Part shown: piece by piece, positions 56,293 through 64,000 of the stretch
How positions within the stretch are numbered: the stretch's first letter is position 1
Layout of the letters: each line of letters starts with the position of its first letter
NCBI GenBank assembly: GCA_002724395.1
Contig: PBOR01000052.1
Span: forward strand, 42,938-106,937
Origin: Rhodospirillaceae bacterium
Lineage (GTDB): Bacteria > Pseudomonadota > Alphaproteobacteria > UBA8366
Reading direction: 5' to 3'
Length of the DNA: 64,000 bases
The notes under the pieces: model-generated
What the model saw: the letters and a program-made list of their open reading frames with translations, nothing else
The model's database searches: none
Told to the model about the DNA's origin: nothing
Made by a program: the position numbers and the translations under genes

Positions 56293-57222
56293 ATGAACGA
56301 ATTAAACTATCTAAAAGTAGTAACATTGTTTTTCATAGTAGTGTTTGCTGCAGTGGGAGGGTTTGTTTTCTATGCTAATCCGTATGATTTATATGAAATA
56401 GAGCCCACTAAATACACGCGCAGCAAATACAAGGTGGCCTCATTTGAACGCGTCATCAAGCCGGTTGCTGTTTCACGACAACGCCCCAAAACAGTTATTC
56501 TGGGGACTTCCCGTGCTTCCGTCGGTTTGGATCCTAAAACACTCGCTGTGCTGACGCGCGAGCGCGCATACAATTTTGCTATTACGGGTTCCTATATTGA
56601 TGAAATTAGCGCGGCTCTTCGCCATGCGGTCCGACAGGCAGGCTCCAATGCCGTTGTTTGGGGCATAGATTACTTCTCGTTTACCCGCTTACGACCTGAC
56701 GGGGTAAGAAAAATTGCTTTTATTGATGATTGTTCGATTTTCTGTGTTGCTAGAACATTTGCAGAGATGACGGTTAGTCTAAAAGCCCTGCGTGATGCAG
56801 TCGAGACGGTCGTAAGAAATGCGCTTGGACATTCTGCCGACCATACGGTTTTGGGCCATTATATTGGTTATGATTCCAAGGGTGTTTTACCGAACAAACC
56901 GGCCGTTCATCTGCAGCCGCCTTTTGAAACGGCCTACGATATATTCGATAAAATGCTTGGTTTTGGCTTGTCTCGCGGCGTTAAATTTCACCTTTTTATC
57001 TCCCCCACTTACCGTTCGCATTTGAGGCATGGAGAGAAATACCGTCGGTGGGCAGATCGTGTAGTAAAGATTGCTCAAAAGCACAACATTTCAATTATGC
57101 GGTCCGACCTAGATCCTTTTTTCACCGCAGATAAACGCCTGTATTTCGATTCTGGCCACTTTAAGACAAAGGTTGGAAATCGAGTTTTAAGAAATCTATT
57201 GCTTAAGAAACTCAGCCGGTGA
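56293..57222 (+). CDS. SGNH-type membrane-anchored protein, MBOAT partner
   Basis: The ORF-track start lies inside the MBOAT gene; the ATG at 56293, ten bases after its stop, gives 309 residues. An N-terminal anchor (VVTLFFIVVFAAVGGFVFYA) is followed by TVILGTSRASVGLDP (candidate nucleophile serine) and a C-terminal YFDSGHFKTKVG (Asp-x-x-His). The architecture parallels the protein at 31098. It probably works with the MBOAT protein in acyl transfer to polysaccharide on the periplasmic side. Confidence 0.75.
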   Translation: MNELNYLKVVTLFFIVVFAAVGGFVFYANPYDLYEIEPTKYTRSKYKVASFERVIKPVAVSRQRPKTVILGTSRASVGLDPKTLAVLTRERAYNFAITGSYIDEISAALRHAVRQAGSNAVVWGIDYFSFTRLRPDGVRKIAFIDDCSIFCVARTFAEMTVSLKALRDAVETVVRNALGHSADHTVLGHYIGYDSKGVLPNKPAVHLQPPFETAYDIFDKMLGFGLSRGVKFHLFISPTYRSHLRHGEKYRRWADRVVKIAQKHNISIMRSDLDPFFTADKRLYFDSGHFKTKVGNRVLRNLLLKKLSR

Positions 57223-57356
57223 ACATTAGTTTTTTGCTGGCAGGTATTGGTCTGATGACGGTGCACTTATAGTTTCAAGAAAATTTAATCGCGCAGCAGA
57301 GTTTTGAAATTCTCTCGTTAAGGTAAAGTCGTTCGGTAGATGAATAGTGGCGCTTG

Positions 57357-57815
57357 TCATGTTGTACTGTCAAACGATGTGCTCAGAATAATAAAACTCC
57401 GCTCTTCTGCCTTAAAAGAAAAACCATTACGGCTATAAAATCGTAATGCGCTTGCATTTGATTTTTCGACCTTCAAGGTTAAAAGGGTTGCGCCCGCTGC
57501 TTCGGCTCGGTCGGACATTTCTGTAATCATTCTAGTACCCCAACCCTTGGCACGATGATCGCGATCGATCATAAAATGATGCAGATGCACCTGATCTTCT
57601 GACTTCTTTGATAAAATCGCATAGCCTATCGGTAAGTCGTTTTGCCAAAGTGCGAAGGACAGATCCCATTTTGCAGGCAAATCGATAAGGAAATTCTGCA
57701 AAGTCCAATATTCGCCCGGAATATCGTCGGCGATCGCGAGGAACTCGTCCTGATAGGTTAAAATATCACTCGGGCTGACCGTTCGAAAGTTAGTTTCTGG
57801 GTCTTTGTCAAACAT
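57357..57815 (-). CDS. GNAT-family N-acetyltransferase
   Basis: The protein has 152 residues with the acetyl-CoA pyrophosphate loop in IDRDHRAKGWGTRMITEM and the C-terminal NASALRFYSRNGFSFKAEER, standard for GNAT enzymes. It overlaps the carbamoyltransferase gene by eight bases and ends the leftward glycan operon. It may acetylate an amino sugar, but it does not closely resemble PseH by eye. Confidence 0.9.
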   Translation of the reverse strand: MFDKDPETNFRTVSPSDILTYQDEFLAIADDIPGEYWTLQNFLIDLPAKWDLSFALWQNDLPIGYAILSKKSEDQVHLHHFMIDRDHRAKGWGTRMITEMSDRAEAAGATLLTLKVEKSNASALRFYSRNGFSFKAEERSFIILSTSFDSTT

Positions 57816-59529
57816 TTTTGCTTAACAAAAAATGCCCTAACGCCAAATGCTTTAAACCTGATTTCTGCAGTACTCGAATGGCATCTTCTGGCGAGTATAC
57901 GATAGGCTCACCGTGAAGATTGAACGATGTGTTTACTAAGCCCCCACGGCCGGTTTTTTGCTCGAACGAGCTTAATAGGCGGTGGTAATCGGGGTTGGCG
58001 TTTTTCTTAACCACCTGGGCGCGAATAGTATGGTCGCGTGGGTGAGTGCCGGCGGCCAGATGAGCGCGGCCTTCGATACCTGTTTCAAAGGTGTGGGTCA
58101 TAAATTGAGGATTGATGTTTTTGGGGTCGCTAAAGTAGCGCTCGGTGCTTTCAGCAAGAATTGAAGGGGCAAACGGCATCCAAAAATCCCGCTGCTTGAT
58201 GGCTTGGTTTAATTCATCGACAATGCGATAGTCATGGCCACTTACTAAAATTGAACGGTTACCGAGCGCCCGTGCGCCCCATTCCATGCGGCCTCGGGAG
58301 CGTGCAACGATTTCACCGTTCGCCAGCAAGGTTGCTACCGATTCATCGACGTTTTCTAATTCTTTGACCTCAATGTCGCCGCCACATTTATTTTGAATAG
58401 CTATTTCTTCTTGTTTTTTTGTGAAGTCGCCGCCGAGATAGAGATTGTCGAATATGCTTTCGGTGTGATCGAGCTTTGAATTGCCTTCATAATAGCGATG
58501 GAGGCAGGCGCCGATTGAAAGTGATTCATCTGCCGCGCTTGGCATAACATAAAAACTTGTCACTTCGGGTAGTTCTGCGATCAGCATGTTCGCTTTTACA
58601 TTCATAAACACGCCGCCGCCGGCCACAATATCTGTTATGCCAGTTTTTTTGACACATGCCTTCACCCAATTGACCAGCATTTCCTCAGTAAAAAGTTGGG
58701 TGGCGCCAGCAATAGTATCGAAGCGAACACGTTCGAACGCATCGCGAAGCGTACGGTAACAGTAATTCATCGAGAGTTCGCCAACTTGCTCGAAAGATAT
58801 TCCATCATCAGACAGTTTAAGCATCCCACGAAAAATGTCAGCGGCCGTGTCTGCTTTTTCTAACTCTGCATAGGGAGCCATACCCATTAGTTTATATTCG
58901 TGTTCCCAGGGCGTCATGCCCATCATCATAGTGATGCGCGAGTAAATCTTTCCTAGAGACGCATGTCGGTCGATAGAGGCTATTCTTTTTATGCCGTTAC
59001 CTTGGCAAACTGAAACCGACCCAGCCAATCCGTCCCCGGCACCGTCGCACGTTAGCCCAAGCGCTTTTTGGTTTGGTGCGATGTTTGGTGCGGTGAAGTA
59101 GGCAGCCGTCAGGTGTGCCAAGTGATGTTCGACAAAAGTGACCTTATCGCTGGCAATACCTAGATGATCTGAGGCGGTTTTAATACGATCCGCCGTGCGT
59201 TGTTTGAAGATGACTTTTTGGTAGCCTTGTGGCTTGGCAAAGTCTGCGCGTTGTTCTTCCAGACCAACGCAATACCAGCCTTCTAATTCCGTTAAATAGG
59301 CCTGCTGGTGCATAAACAATGAAGCATAAGCTACTTCCGACAAATCCGCCGCAGTCACACCCCCGATGCGCAACACCTCTTCAATCGACATTTTTGGGTA
59401 GCCAACCTCGTTTTTACGCCGGCTTAACCGTTCCTCGGATAGGGACGCGATGATCTTGCCGTTGAGTGATAAGCTCGCGCCGCAATTATGACCGTCATGG
59501 ATGCCGAGAATGTATTTCGGGTCCGTCAT
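57808..59529 (-). CDS. Carbamoyltransferase (NodU/CmcH family)
   Basis: The enzyme class transfers carbamoyl from carbamoyl phosphate to hydroxyls of sugars or antibiotics. The N-terminal Kae1-like domain shows ILGIHDGHNCGASLSLNGKI and the metal-binding VEHHLAHLTAAYF; the C-terminal YrdC-like domain shows RMEWGARALGNRSILVSG and LVNTSFNLHGEPIV. The ATG at 59529 with AAGGTAA upstream is preferred to the TTG one codon earlier. Its operon suggests carbamoylation of a surface sugar. Confidence 0.95.
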   Translation of the reverse strand: MTDPKYILGIHDGHNCGASLSLNGKIIASLSEERLSRRKNEVGYPKMSIEEVLRIGGVTAADLSEVAYASLFMHQQAYLTELEGWYCVGLEEQRADFAKPQGYQKVIFKQRTADRIKTASDHLGIASDKVTFVEHHLAHLTAAYFTAPNIAPNQKALGLTCDGAGDGLAGSVSVCQGNGIKRIASIDRHASLGKIYSRITMMMGMTPWEHEYKLMGMAPYAELEKADTAADIFRGMLKLSDDGISFEQVGELSMNYCYRTLRDAFERVRFDTIAGATQLFTEEMLVNWVKACVKKTGITDIVAGGGVFMNVKANMLIAELPEVTSFYVMPSAADESLSIGACLHRYYEGNSKLDHTESIFDNLYLGGDFTKKQEEIAIQNKCGGDIEVKELENVDESVATLLANGEIVARSRGRMEWGARALGNRSILVSGHDYRIVDELNQAIKQRDFWMPFAPSILAESTERYFSDPKNINPQFMTHTFETGIEGRAHLAAGTHPRDHTIRAQVVKKNANPDYHRLLSSFEQKTGRGGLVNTSFNLHGEPIVYSPEDAIRVLQKSGLKHLALGHFLLSKNV

Positions 59530-59559
59530 CAAGTTACCTTTTCAGTTCTTATTTGAACG

Positions 59560-60309
59560 TTATTGTGGATCATCAGTATCAGTAAATTCTTTGTAGGCTT
59601 CGCGGTAAGGTTCACAATTACAGGCCAGTTCTCTCCGTAGGCCTTGATGCCGTCCCGCTGCAAACCGGTCAAGTCTAGAAACTGTATTTTCGGCACCTTT
59701 GGTCGTCCACCAAATGGGATGCGTCAATAATTGTAACGCCTGGCCTTTTTTCACTGCCTCTAAATCTAACGGATAGCCGTGGTCCCAGCGACCACGGGAG
59801 TCTGAACAATAAGCCATGTCGGTAAAATATTTAGGTTGATAAGCATGGCGTCTGCCGGCCAAAAGAGCTGCACGGCCTAACAATGATTTTGTGGGCCGGT
59901 GGAAGCTGATCATATCTACCTCACATCCTGTCACGCATTGCAGACAGCCCGATTCCCATTCAGCGGCTTCTTCGAGTTCGCTTTCTGAATAAAGCGAAGC
60001 GTCGAAATGGAGGCCAACCCTATGGCCAAGGGAAAGAAGAGTCTCAACAGCGGCCAGCCCATTTTTGGAAAACAAATTATACATTTCGGTTCGGAGCAGC
60101 ACAAAATAATGGGCGGATACTCCCAGTTGGTTTTCAAGAACCGCTATCTCTACCGCCGCATCGAGGCACATATCCACATCATGGCGCACAATAAGGTGCT
60201 TGCTTGCCGTGTCCACTTTTCGGAAGCTACTGATTTCGTAACCATGAGTGATAAGTCCTTTGATTAAGCTTTTATAGCCGGTTACAGAAAACTCTCGTTG
60301 ATCGCTCAT
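59560..60309 (-). CDS. Polysaccharide deacetylase-like protein
   Basis: The protein has 249 residues with the NodB-type motif LIVRHDVDMCLDAAVE near residue 45 and GHRVGLHFD and SFHRPTK further on, which may supply metal ligands and catalytic residues. It lacks a signal peptide, so a cytoplasmic sugar intermediate is more likely than a finished polymer. It overlaps the AsnB-like gene by four bases (ATGA), tying it to the glycan operon. Related short proteins are found in flagellin-glycan and O-antigen loci. Confidence 0.75.
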   Translation of the reverse strand: MSDQREFSVTGYKSLIKGLITHGYEISSFRKVDTASKHLIVRHDVDMCLDAAVEIAVLENQLGVSAHYFVLLRTEMYNLFSKNGLAAVETLLSLGHRVGLHFDASLYSESELEEAAEWESGCLQCVTGCEVDMISFHRPTKSLLGRAALLAGRRHAYQPKYFTDMAYCSDSRGRWDHGYPLDLEAVKKGQALQLLTHPIWWTTKGAENTVSRLDRFAAGRHQGLRRELACNCEPYREAYKEFTDTDDPQ

Positions 60310-62153
60310 GCCCCTACCTCCTCGAAAGGGTGTTCGGAAAACCAGCTCGAAAGAGTGAGTAATTGCATCAAGAGCTTTTTATGATTTGCCTTGCCACTCA
60401 TATGGCCGGATACCGCGACCCGCAGTCCATCTTGTTGGAATAGGCCCATTGCATTGAGTACAGGATCATCTGGAAGGGATAGAGCGAGAGTACGCCACGT
60501 CTCGTTGTGGCGGAACAGGTTTGCGGCGTCCATCCACGACCCGTGCGTGAAGGAAGGGTTCGGTAAGACCGGGCGTTTTATTAAGCCCGTTCGCCTTAGG
60601 ATTGCACGCATGAGGATTAAAAATATCTGTTTAGAAAATCCATAACGAGCTGAAAACCCGGTGTTTGCATCTGCCAAGCGCATAAGGTCCGGGCTGATCT
60701 GGTTCATAGCATCATGCGCGACTTTACCTTCGGCTCGCCAGGCTGGCGGCATAGAGAGGTATAGATCAAAGACTACCGGGTCGAATGTAATTGAGCGGTG
60801 GTGAATAACCTCCTCGATCGCAACAAAATCCGAGTAAGCATAATGGCGTCCAAGCGAATGCAGAATGAAAGCATCCCAACCGTTATAATCATCCTCAATT
60901 TCTATATCTGCCAATGCGGCTTCCATCGCTGCTATGCGACGGGTGTCTATTTCGGCGGCGAAGTCAGGCCTTAAAATTTGTTTGGCGATAGCAGGAGAAA
61001 TTCCAACGCGCAGGCTATTGGCAATTGTTTCCGGGTTCCCATTTTGAATTTGCCGGAGCCGCGGCAACCGCGTCGTCGAACCGGCGAGTTTTAGAGTGCG
61101 GCAGGGAAGGTAGTATCCGCGGAGAGTATAATCCAAACCATGACCACTGAGCATGACGTCGTGGTCGTACGCAATGTCGGGCAGTGAGGAATAAAGATTG
61201 ACCGGTGCAGAAAACAAGCCATCGCTTGCTTCGGTAGAGGGTTTAATTGCTGCCGCAAGTCCTTCGGGTGTGCAATTATGCAGCTTGAAATCTGCTCCCG
61301 TCACCTCTGCGCTCCGGCGGGCTAGAGCAACTTCCATGTTTTCCCAAGCACTAACCGTGGCGCAGGAAAGCGGCTTTCCGGATCGGTGAGCGGCGGCTAA
61401 TACTGCTCGGGAATCTAGTCCCCCTGACATCAACAAACCATGACGTACGGGGTCTGATAATCTTCGCTCGGTAGCACGCGTCAGGGCGGAAGCCAATCCC
61501 TCTGCTGCATCCGTTTTCGAGAAATCTGGTTTTACCCAGGCCAGTTTCCGAGCGGTTTTTTTGGTGAGGGTCCCGTTCTCCCAAACCCAAATCTGTGCAG
61601 CGGTCATAGACTCGATATCGCTATACTGTGTTTGGCTGGCTACTGTTCGTTGATAGATTAGTAACTCTGTCAGTCCTTGTCGGCTCAATCGTTTCCTGAC
61701 TATATCCTCGCGTATCACCGCATCGAGTCGTGAACTTGCGATTAAAGCCTTATCATTATGCCATACAAATATTGATTTTGAGCCAAGCCGGTCGGTGATT
61801 AGGATAACTCGATTTTGCTTAGGGTCGAGTAGGCCGATTCTAAAGCTACCATTTAGCCAAGCGGTTTTGTGTAAATGGCCGGTTTTATAGAGGTCCGCGA
61901 TTAATTGTTCTGGCTCCTTAAAAAGGCCGTAGTCATCAAATATTTCACCTGAAACTGCGCAAACTAGACCATCATCGAACGTGACCGGTGCGCGCATGTG
62001 CGTCATGCCGGCATGCCATGAGTTCGCGATAGCGAGCGACGGTGTAGGGTTTTCTTTACCCAAAGATTGATTGGAGGCAAAGAGCCGGCCTGCCATACGC
62101 TTAATAGCGGCAGTCGTATCAAATCTACCAGCTGCAATGCAAAGACCGGTCAT
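60306..62153 (-). CDS. Asparagine synthase-like protein without the usual glutaminase cysteine
   Basis: The protein has 615 residues from the ATG at 62153. The C-terminal domain has the ATP-pyrophosphatase loop LLMSGGLDSRAVLAAAH and HGLDYTLRG. The N-terminal domain looks like the glutamine amidotransferase fold (FDDGLVCAVSGEIFDDYG, GSFRIGLLDPKQNRVILITDRLGSKSIF), but it begins MTGLCIA instead of MCGI, so the catalytic Cys2 is missing. It may use free ammonia or form another amide or ester bond. Such proteins occur in surface-sugar clusters, where they amidate sugar acids. Confidence 0.82.
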   Translation of the reverse strand: MTGLCIAAGRFDTTAAIKRMAGRLFASNQSLGKENPTPSLAIANSWHAGMTHMRAPVTFDDGLVCAVSGEIFDDYGLFKEPEQLIADLYKTGHLHKTAWLNGSFRIGLLDPKQNRVILITDRLGSKSIFVWHNDKALIASSRLDAVIREDIVRKRLSRQGLTELLIYQRTVASQTQYSDIESMTAAQIWVWENGTLTKKTARKLAWVKPDFSKTDAAEGLASALTRATERRLSDPVRHGLLMSGGLDSRAVLAAAHRSGKPLSCATVSAWENMEVALARRSAEVTGADFKLHNCTPEGLAAAIKPSTEASDGLFSAPVNLYSSLPDIAYDHDVMLSGHGLDYTLRGYYLPCRTLKLAGSTTRLPRLRQIQNGNPETIANSLRVGISPAIAKQILRPDFAAEIDTRRIAAMEAALADIEIEDDYNGWDAFILHSLGRHYAYSDFVAIEEVIHHRSITFDPVVFDLYLSMPPAWRAEGKVAHDAMNQISPDLMRLADANTGFSARYGFSKQIFLILMRAILRRTGLIKRPVLPNPSFTHGSWMDAANLFRHNETWRTLALSLPDDPVLNAMGLFQQDGLRVAVSGHMSGKANHKKLLMQLLTLSSWFSEHPFEEVGA

Positions 62154-62154
62154 C

Positions 62155-62370
62155 TTAGATATCCGAAACCATATCCCAATGATCAATTGTAATAGTATTG
62201 GCCCTGTAGGACTGCATCTTTATGTTATCGGCACCGGTATTATCTTCTGCCACTATAATGGAGAAGGCACGACTAATATCGCAGTTATGGTCACCCGATA
62301 TTTCCGCCGCCACATATGTTGGGTGGCCGCAGCCGGTAACCCGGCCGACTAAGTCAAATTTTCGAAACAT
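62155..62370 (-). pseudogene. Truncated pseudaminic acid synthase (PseI/NeuB) N-terminal fragment
   Basis: The 71 residues match the first fifth of the PseI/NeuB family: CGHPTYVAAEISGDHNCD, then FSIIVAEDNTGADNIKMQSY, then TITIDH. The start and frame are intact, but a stop follows directly and the other 280 or so residues are absent. The AsnB-like ATG begins one base after this stop. A deletion or fusion event removed the rest, or the assembly is chimeric. The fragment lacks most of the active site and cannot be an active synthase. Confidence 0.75.
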
Positions 62371-62449
62371 TTAGGGCAACCTTTTGGCTGGTGTGCTGAT
62401 AACCGCAGTACGATTAATAAATTAACTTCTATCGCCGGTATCGGCATAG

Positions 62450-63100
62450 TCAGCTTTCGCAAACTACCGAAGGCTTTCGGAAAAGCCACCAGTTTAGGTC
62501 ATCGAGGCCTGTAACTCGCTTCCAGAAAAATCCGTCCGCAACATATTCTAATTCCGGACAGGCATCGAGAAACAACCCGCCGTAGTCGCGCTTAAACAAA
62601 AAGTCGTTGTGGCCGTGATACGGAATAGACTGTGGTTTTGGTGAAAAATATTCGAGCGTTAGAATATAACGGCTGCTGACCCGAAGAATTTCGCTAATAG
62701 CTTGGTCCAACGCCTCGTCGGGAATATGAATAAGGACGCCAGAGGTAAAGACGAGTTCAATTGAACTATCGTCAAACGGCAAAAATTGCAGGCTACCTTG
62801 AAGAGCATGTTTGGCTGGTATGACGTTAGATGAAATTAGTTTATCTAAGGCTTCCCGGTTGGGTTCTACCGCATGAAGGGTAGCATTTGTAATCTCTGCG
62901 AGTGCATGAATATTGATGCCTATATTTGAGCCAGCCTCCAGTATGGAAGCCGGAGCCTCTGTGTCGGCGATGTGGTCGAAAATGCTCTTAAATGCATTTT
63001 TGCGCTGCTCGATAGCATTCGCCGTTGCTTGGTTCCGTGAGACATAGTCTCTTCCGAATTTGTTGCTCCACGCATTAAGTTGTTTTTCGCCAATACTCAT
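62450..63100 (-). CDS. Pseudaminic acid biosynthesis-associated methylase
   Basis: A 216-residue SAM-dependent methyltransferase. The SAM-binding motif is ASILEAGSNIGINIHAL, followed by LHAVEPNREALDKL and FTSGVLIHIPDEALDQAI. The overall sequence, including WSNKFGRDYVSRN at the start and GHNDFLFKRDYGG later, fits the small methylase family found in pseudaminic acid clusters. It overlaps the SpsF-like gene by four bases (ATGA). Confidence 0.88.
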   Translation of the reverse strand: MSIGEKQLNAWSNKFGRDYVSRNQATANAIEQRKNAFKSIFDHIADTEAPASILEAGSNIGINIHALAEITNATLHAVEPNREALDKLISSNVIPAKHALQGSLQFLPFDDSSIELVFTSGVLIHIPDEALDQAISEILRVSSRYILTLEYFSPKPQSIPYHGHNDFLFKRDYGGLFLDACPELEYVADGFFWKRVTGLDDLNWWLFRKPSVVCES

Positions 63101-63849
63101 GAGTTCGACTCCGAAATGTCAGCCAATTTTGGCTGGACAATGTTTGCATTAATTTCGAGGAGTTCCGGTTGGGTGGTGAAAAGTTTGCGTAATTCCTCGA
63201 AGCCGAAATTTGGATTTCGTGGGAATAATATATCGAATATCTGTTTTACTAGTTGGTAATCTTCCGGCGTATCGACGGTTAGGCGCCAATAGCGGAAGTC
63301 CGGGTAGTGATCTATCTCAAGAGCCGGAAAGCGGTTAGGTTGCCGCCAAATAAACGGGGTAACATGCTCTCGTTCATCATCGGTAGTTGCTTCTTCATGC
63401 GCGGATGCAAGAGCCTCCATGGTGAATACTTCTGTGTCAAAACCGTGCGGATAGCCGCTGGTGAGGGCGGTTCGAGCATAGACTACCGGAGAGTTTTTAA
63501 AGGCTGTAAGTATTTCTCCACTCACAGTTGGATCGATTATGGGGCAGTCGGACGTGATACGCATCACCACGGTCGCATTTGCCTGTTTGGCAGCTTTGAA
63601 TGTTCGGTCAAGGACGTCGGTTTCACTGCCTCTAAATAGCTTAACGCCGGCCGGCAAGATATCGACGATAGGGTCGTGGTCCTTCCCAGCGGGTATTGCC
63701 AGCCAGATGGCATCAAGACCGGTAATTCTTGAAACTCGTTCCAGCATGCGCTGCAACAAAGGTGCTCCAGACAGCGGTAGTAGAACCTTCCCAGGTAAAC
63801 GTGTAGAAGTCATGCGAGCTTGAATGATAGCGACGACATTGTCCTGCAT
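63097..63849 (-). CDS. SpsF-like cytidylyltransferase
   Basis: The protein has 250 residues with an N-terminal nucleotide-binding motif VAIIQARMTSTRLPGKVLLPL, then ATVVMRITSDCPIIDP. This is the SpsF (spore coat polysaccharide) type within the CMP-sugar synthetase-like glycosyltransferase fold, common in pseudaminic and legionaminic acid clusters. It starts five bases after the aminotransferase gene. Confidence 0.92.
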   Translation of the reverse strand: MQDNVVAIIQARMTSTRLPGKVLLPLSGAPLLQRMLERVSRITGLDAIWLAIPAGKDHDPIVDILPAGVKLFRGSETDVLDRTFKAAKQANATVVMRITSDCPIIDPTVSGEILTAFKNSPVVYARTALTSGYPHGFDTEVFTMEALASAHEEATTDDEREHVTPFIWRQPNRFPALEIDHYPDFRYWRLTVDTPEDYQLVKQIFDILFPRNPNFGFEELRKLFTTQPELLEINANIVQPKLADISESNS

Positions 63850-63854
63850 GATTA

Positions 63855-64000
63855 TTAGTCCACACTTATACCCAGCACAGATGCAAGCGTGCCCACGATA
63901 CGGTCAATGTCATTTGATGTCATATCGGTAAAGAGGGGTAGACATAGACAGCGAGCATAATATTCCTCCGCGCCTGCCATCCGCTGTATACCGTATAAGC
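63855..64000 (-). CDS. DegT/DnrJ/EryC1-type aminotransferase (PseC-like), C-terminal end only
   Basis: This gene is not in the ORF track. The frame is open from the right window edge and ends at a TAA at 63855. The 47 readable residues (AEEYYARCLCLPLFTDMT, then NDIDRIVGTLASVL) match the C-terminus of sugar aminotransferases such as PseC. Location upstream of the SpsF-like gene and methylase in the same direction supports a PseC role. The N-terminal 90 percent lies outside. Confidence 0.85.
   Translation of the reverse strand, partial: LYGIQRMAGAEEYYARCLCLPLFTDMTSNDIDRIVGTLASVLGISVD

Noticed and set aside
63097-63849. PseF (CMP-pseudaminic acid synthetase) for the cytidylyltransferase gene
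   Set aside because: The N-terminus IIQARMTSTRLPGK is the SpsF type; PseF/NeuA-type enzymes begin with a PARGGSKxxxxKN-like motif.

Overview
The window is bacterial chromosome, most likely from a marine alphaproteobacterium of Rhodospirillales type. Three things suggest this: priA directly followed by an F1-only ATP synthase operon (atpHAGDC, no F0 genes); the block rplU-rpmA-obgE-proB-proA-nadD-rsfS-rlmH-gpmI-envC-ctpA-divergent polysaccharide deacetylase-rppH; and a lysine/alanine-rich tail on L21. The placement is inference from gene order and protein style; no database was consulted. No rRNA, insertion sequence, prophage or CRISPR array was seen.

Layout. 1-7 kb (+): 3' part of priA and the F1 operon. 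7-20.6 kb (-): a metalloprotease-like gene, then the long housekeeping block. 20.8-30 kb: tRNA-Ser(CGA) followed by an iron island. The island has two divergently transcribed paralogues of unknown function, a peroxiredoxin, bfd, bfr, a Fur-family regulator, an imelysin-like DUF4856 protein, a protein joining a sterol-desaturase-like membrane domain to a ferric-iron binding protein, and a ferric ABC permease. Near-palindromic Fur-type sequences lie in every divergent promoter region of the island, including three closely related 21-mers.

30-33.7 kb (-): a compact four-gene operon of MBOAT acyltransferase, SGNH-like membrane protein, acyl carrier protein and LnmK/Pnap_2097-like hot-dog enzyme. 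Its layout parallels the gram-positive dlt (D-alanylation) system, with a CoA-type loading enzyme in place of DltA. This is my best candidate for an undescribed system. 34-51 kb is a mixed metabolic region: CaiB-type CoA transferase, TPR-2OG oxygenase, ThDP enzyme, slipin/NfeD pair, ComA-like enzyme, MmgE/PrpD, sulfatase, ornithine-cyclodeaminase-like enzyme, and a PEP-mutase-like lyase in an operon with two DHA2 exporters.

51-64 kb is a surface-polysaccharide region: two glycosyltransferases; WbqC plus a second MBOAT/SGNH pair; and a leftward pseudaminic-acid-type operon. That operon runs from an aminotransferase cut by the window edge through an SpsF-like cytidylyltransferase, a methylase, a truncated PseI fragment, an asparagine-synthase-like protein, a deacetylase and a carbamoyltransferase to a GNAT enzyme.

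Many starts in the ORF track are too far upstream. Starts were reassigned where overlaps (ATGA/GTGA), Shine-Dalgarno sequences or family length decided the matter.
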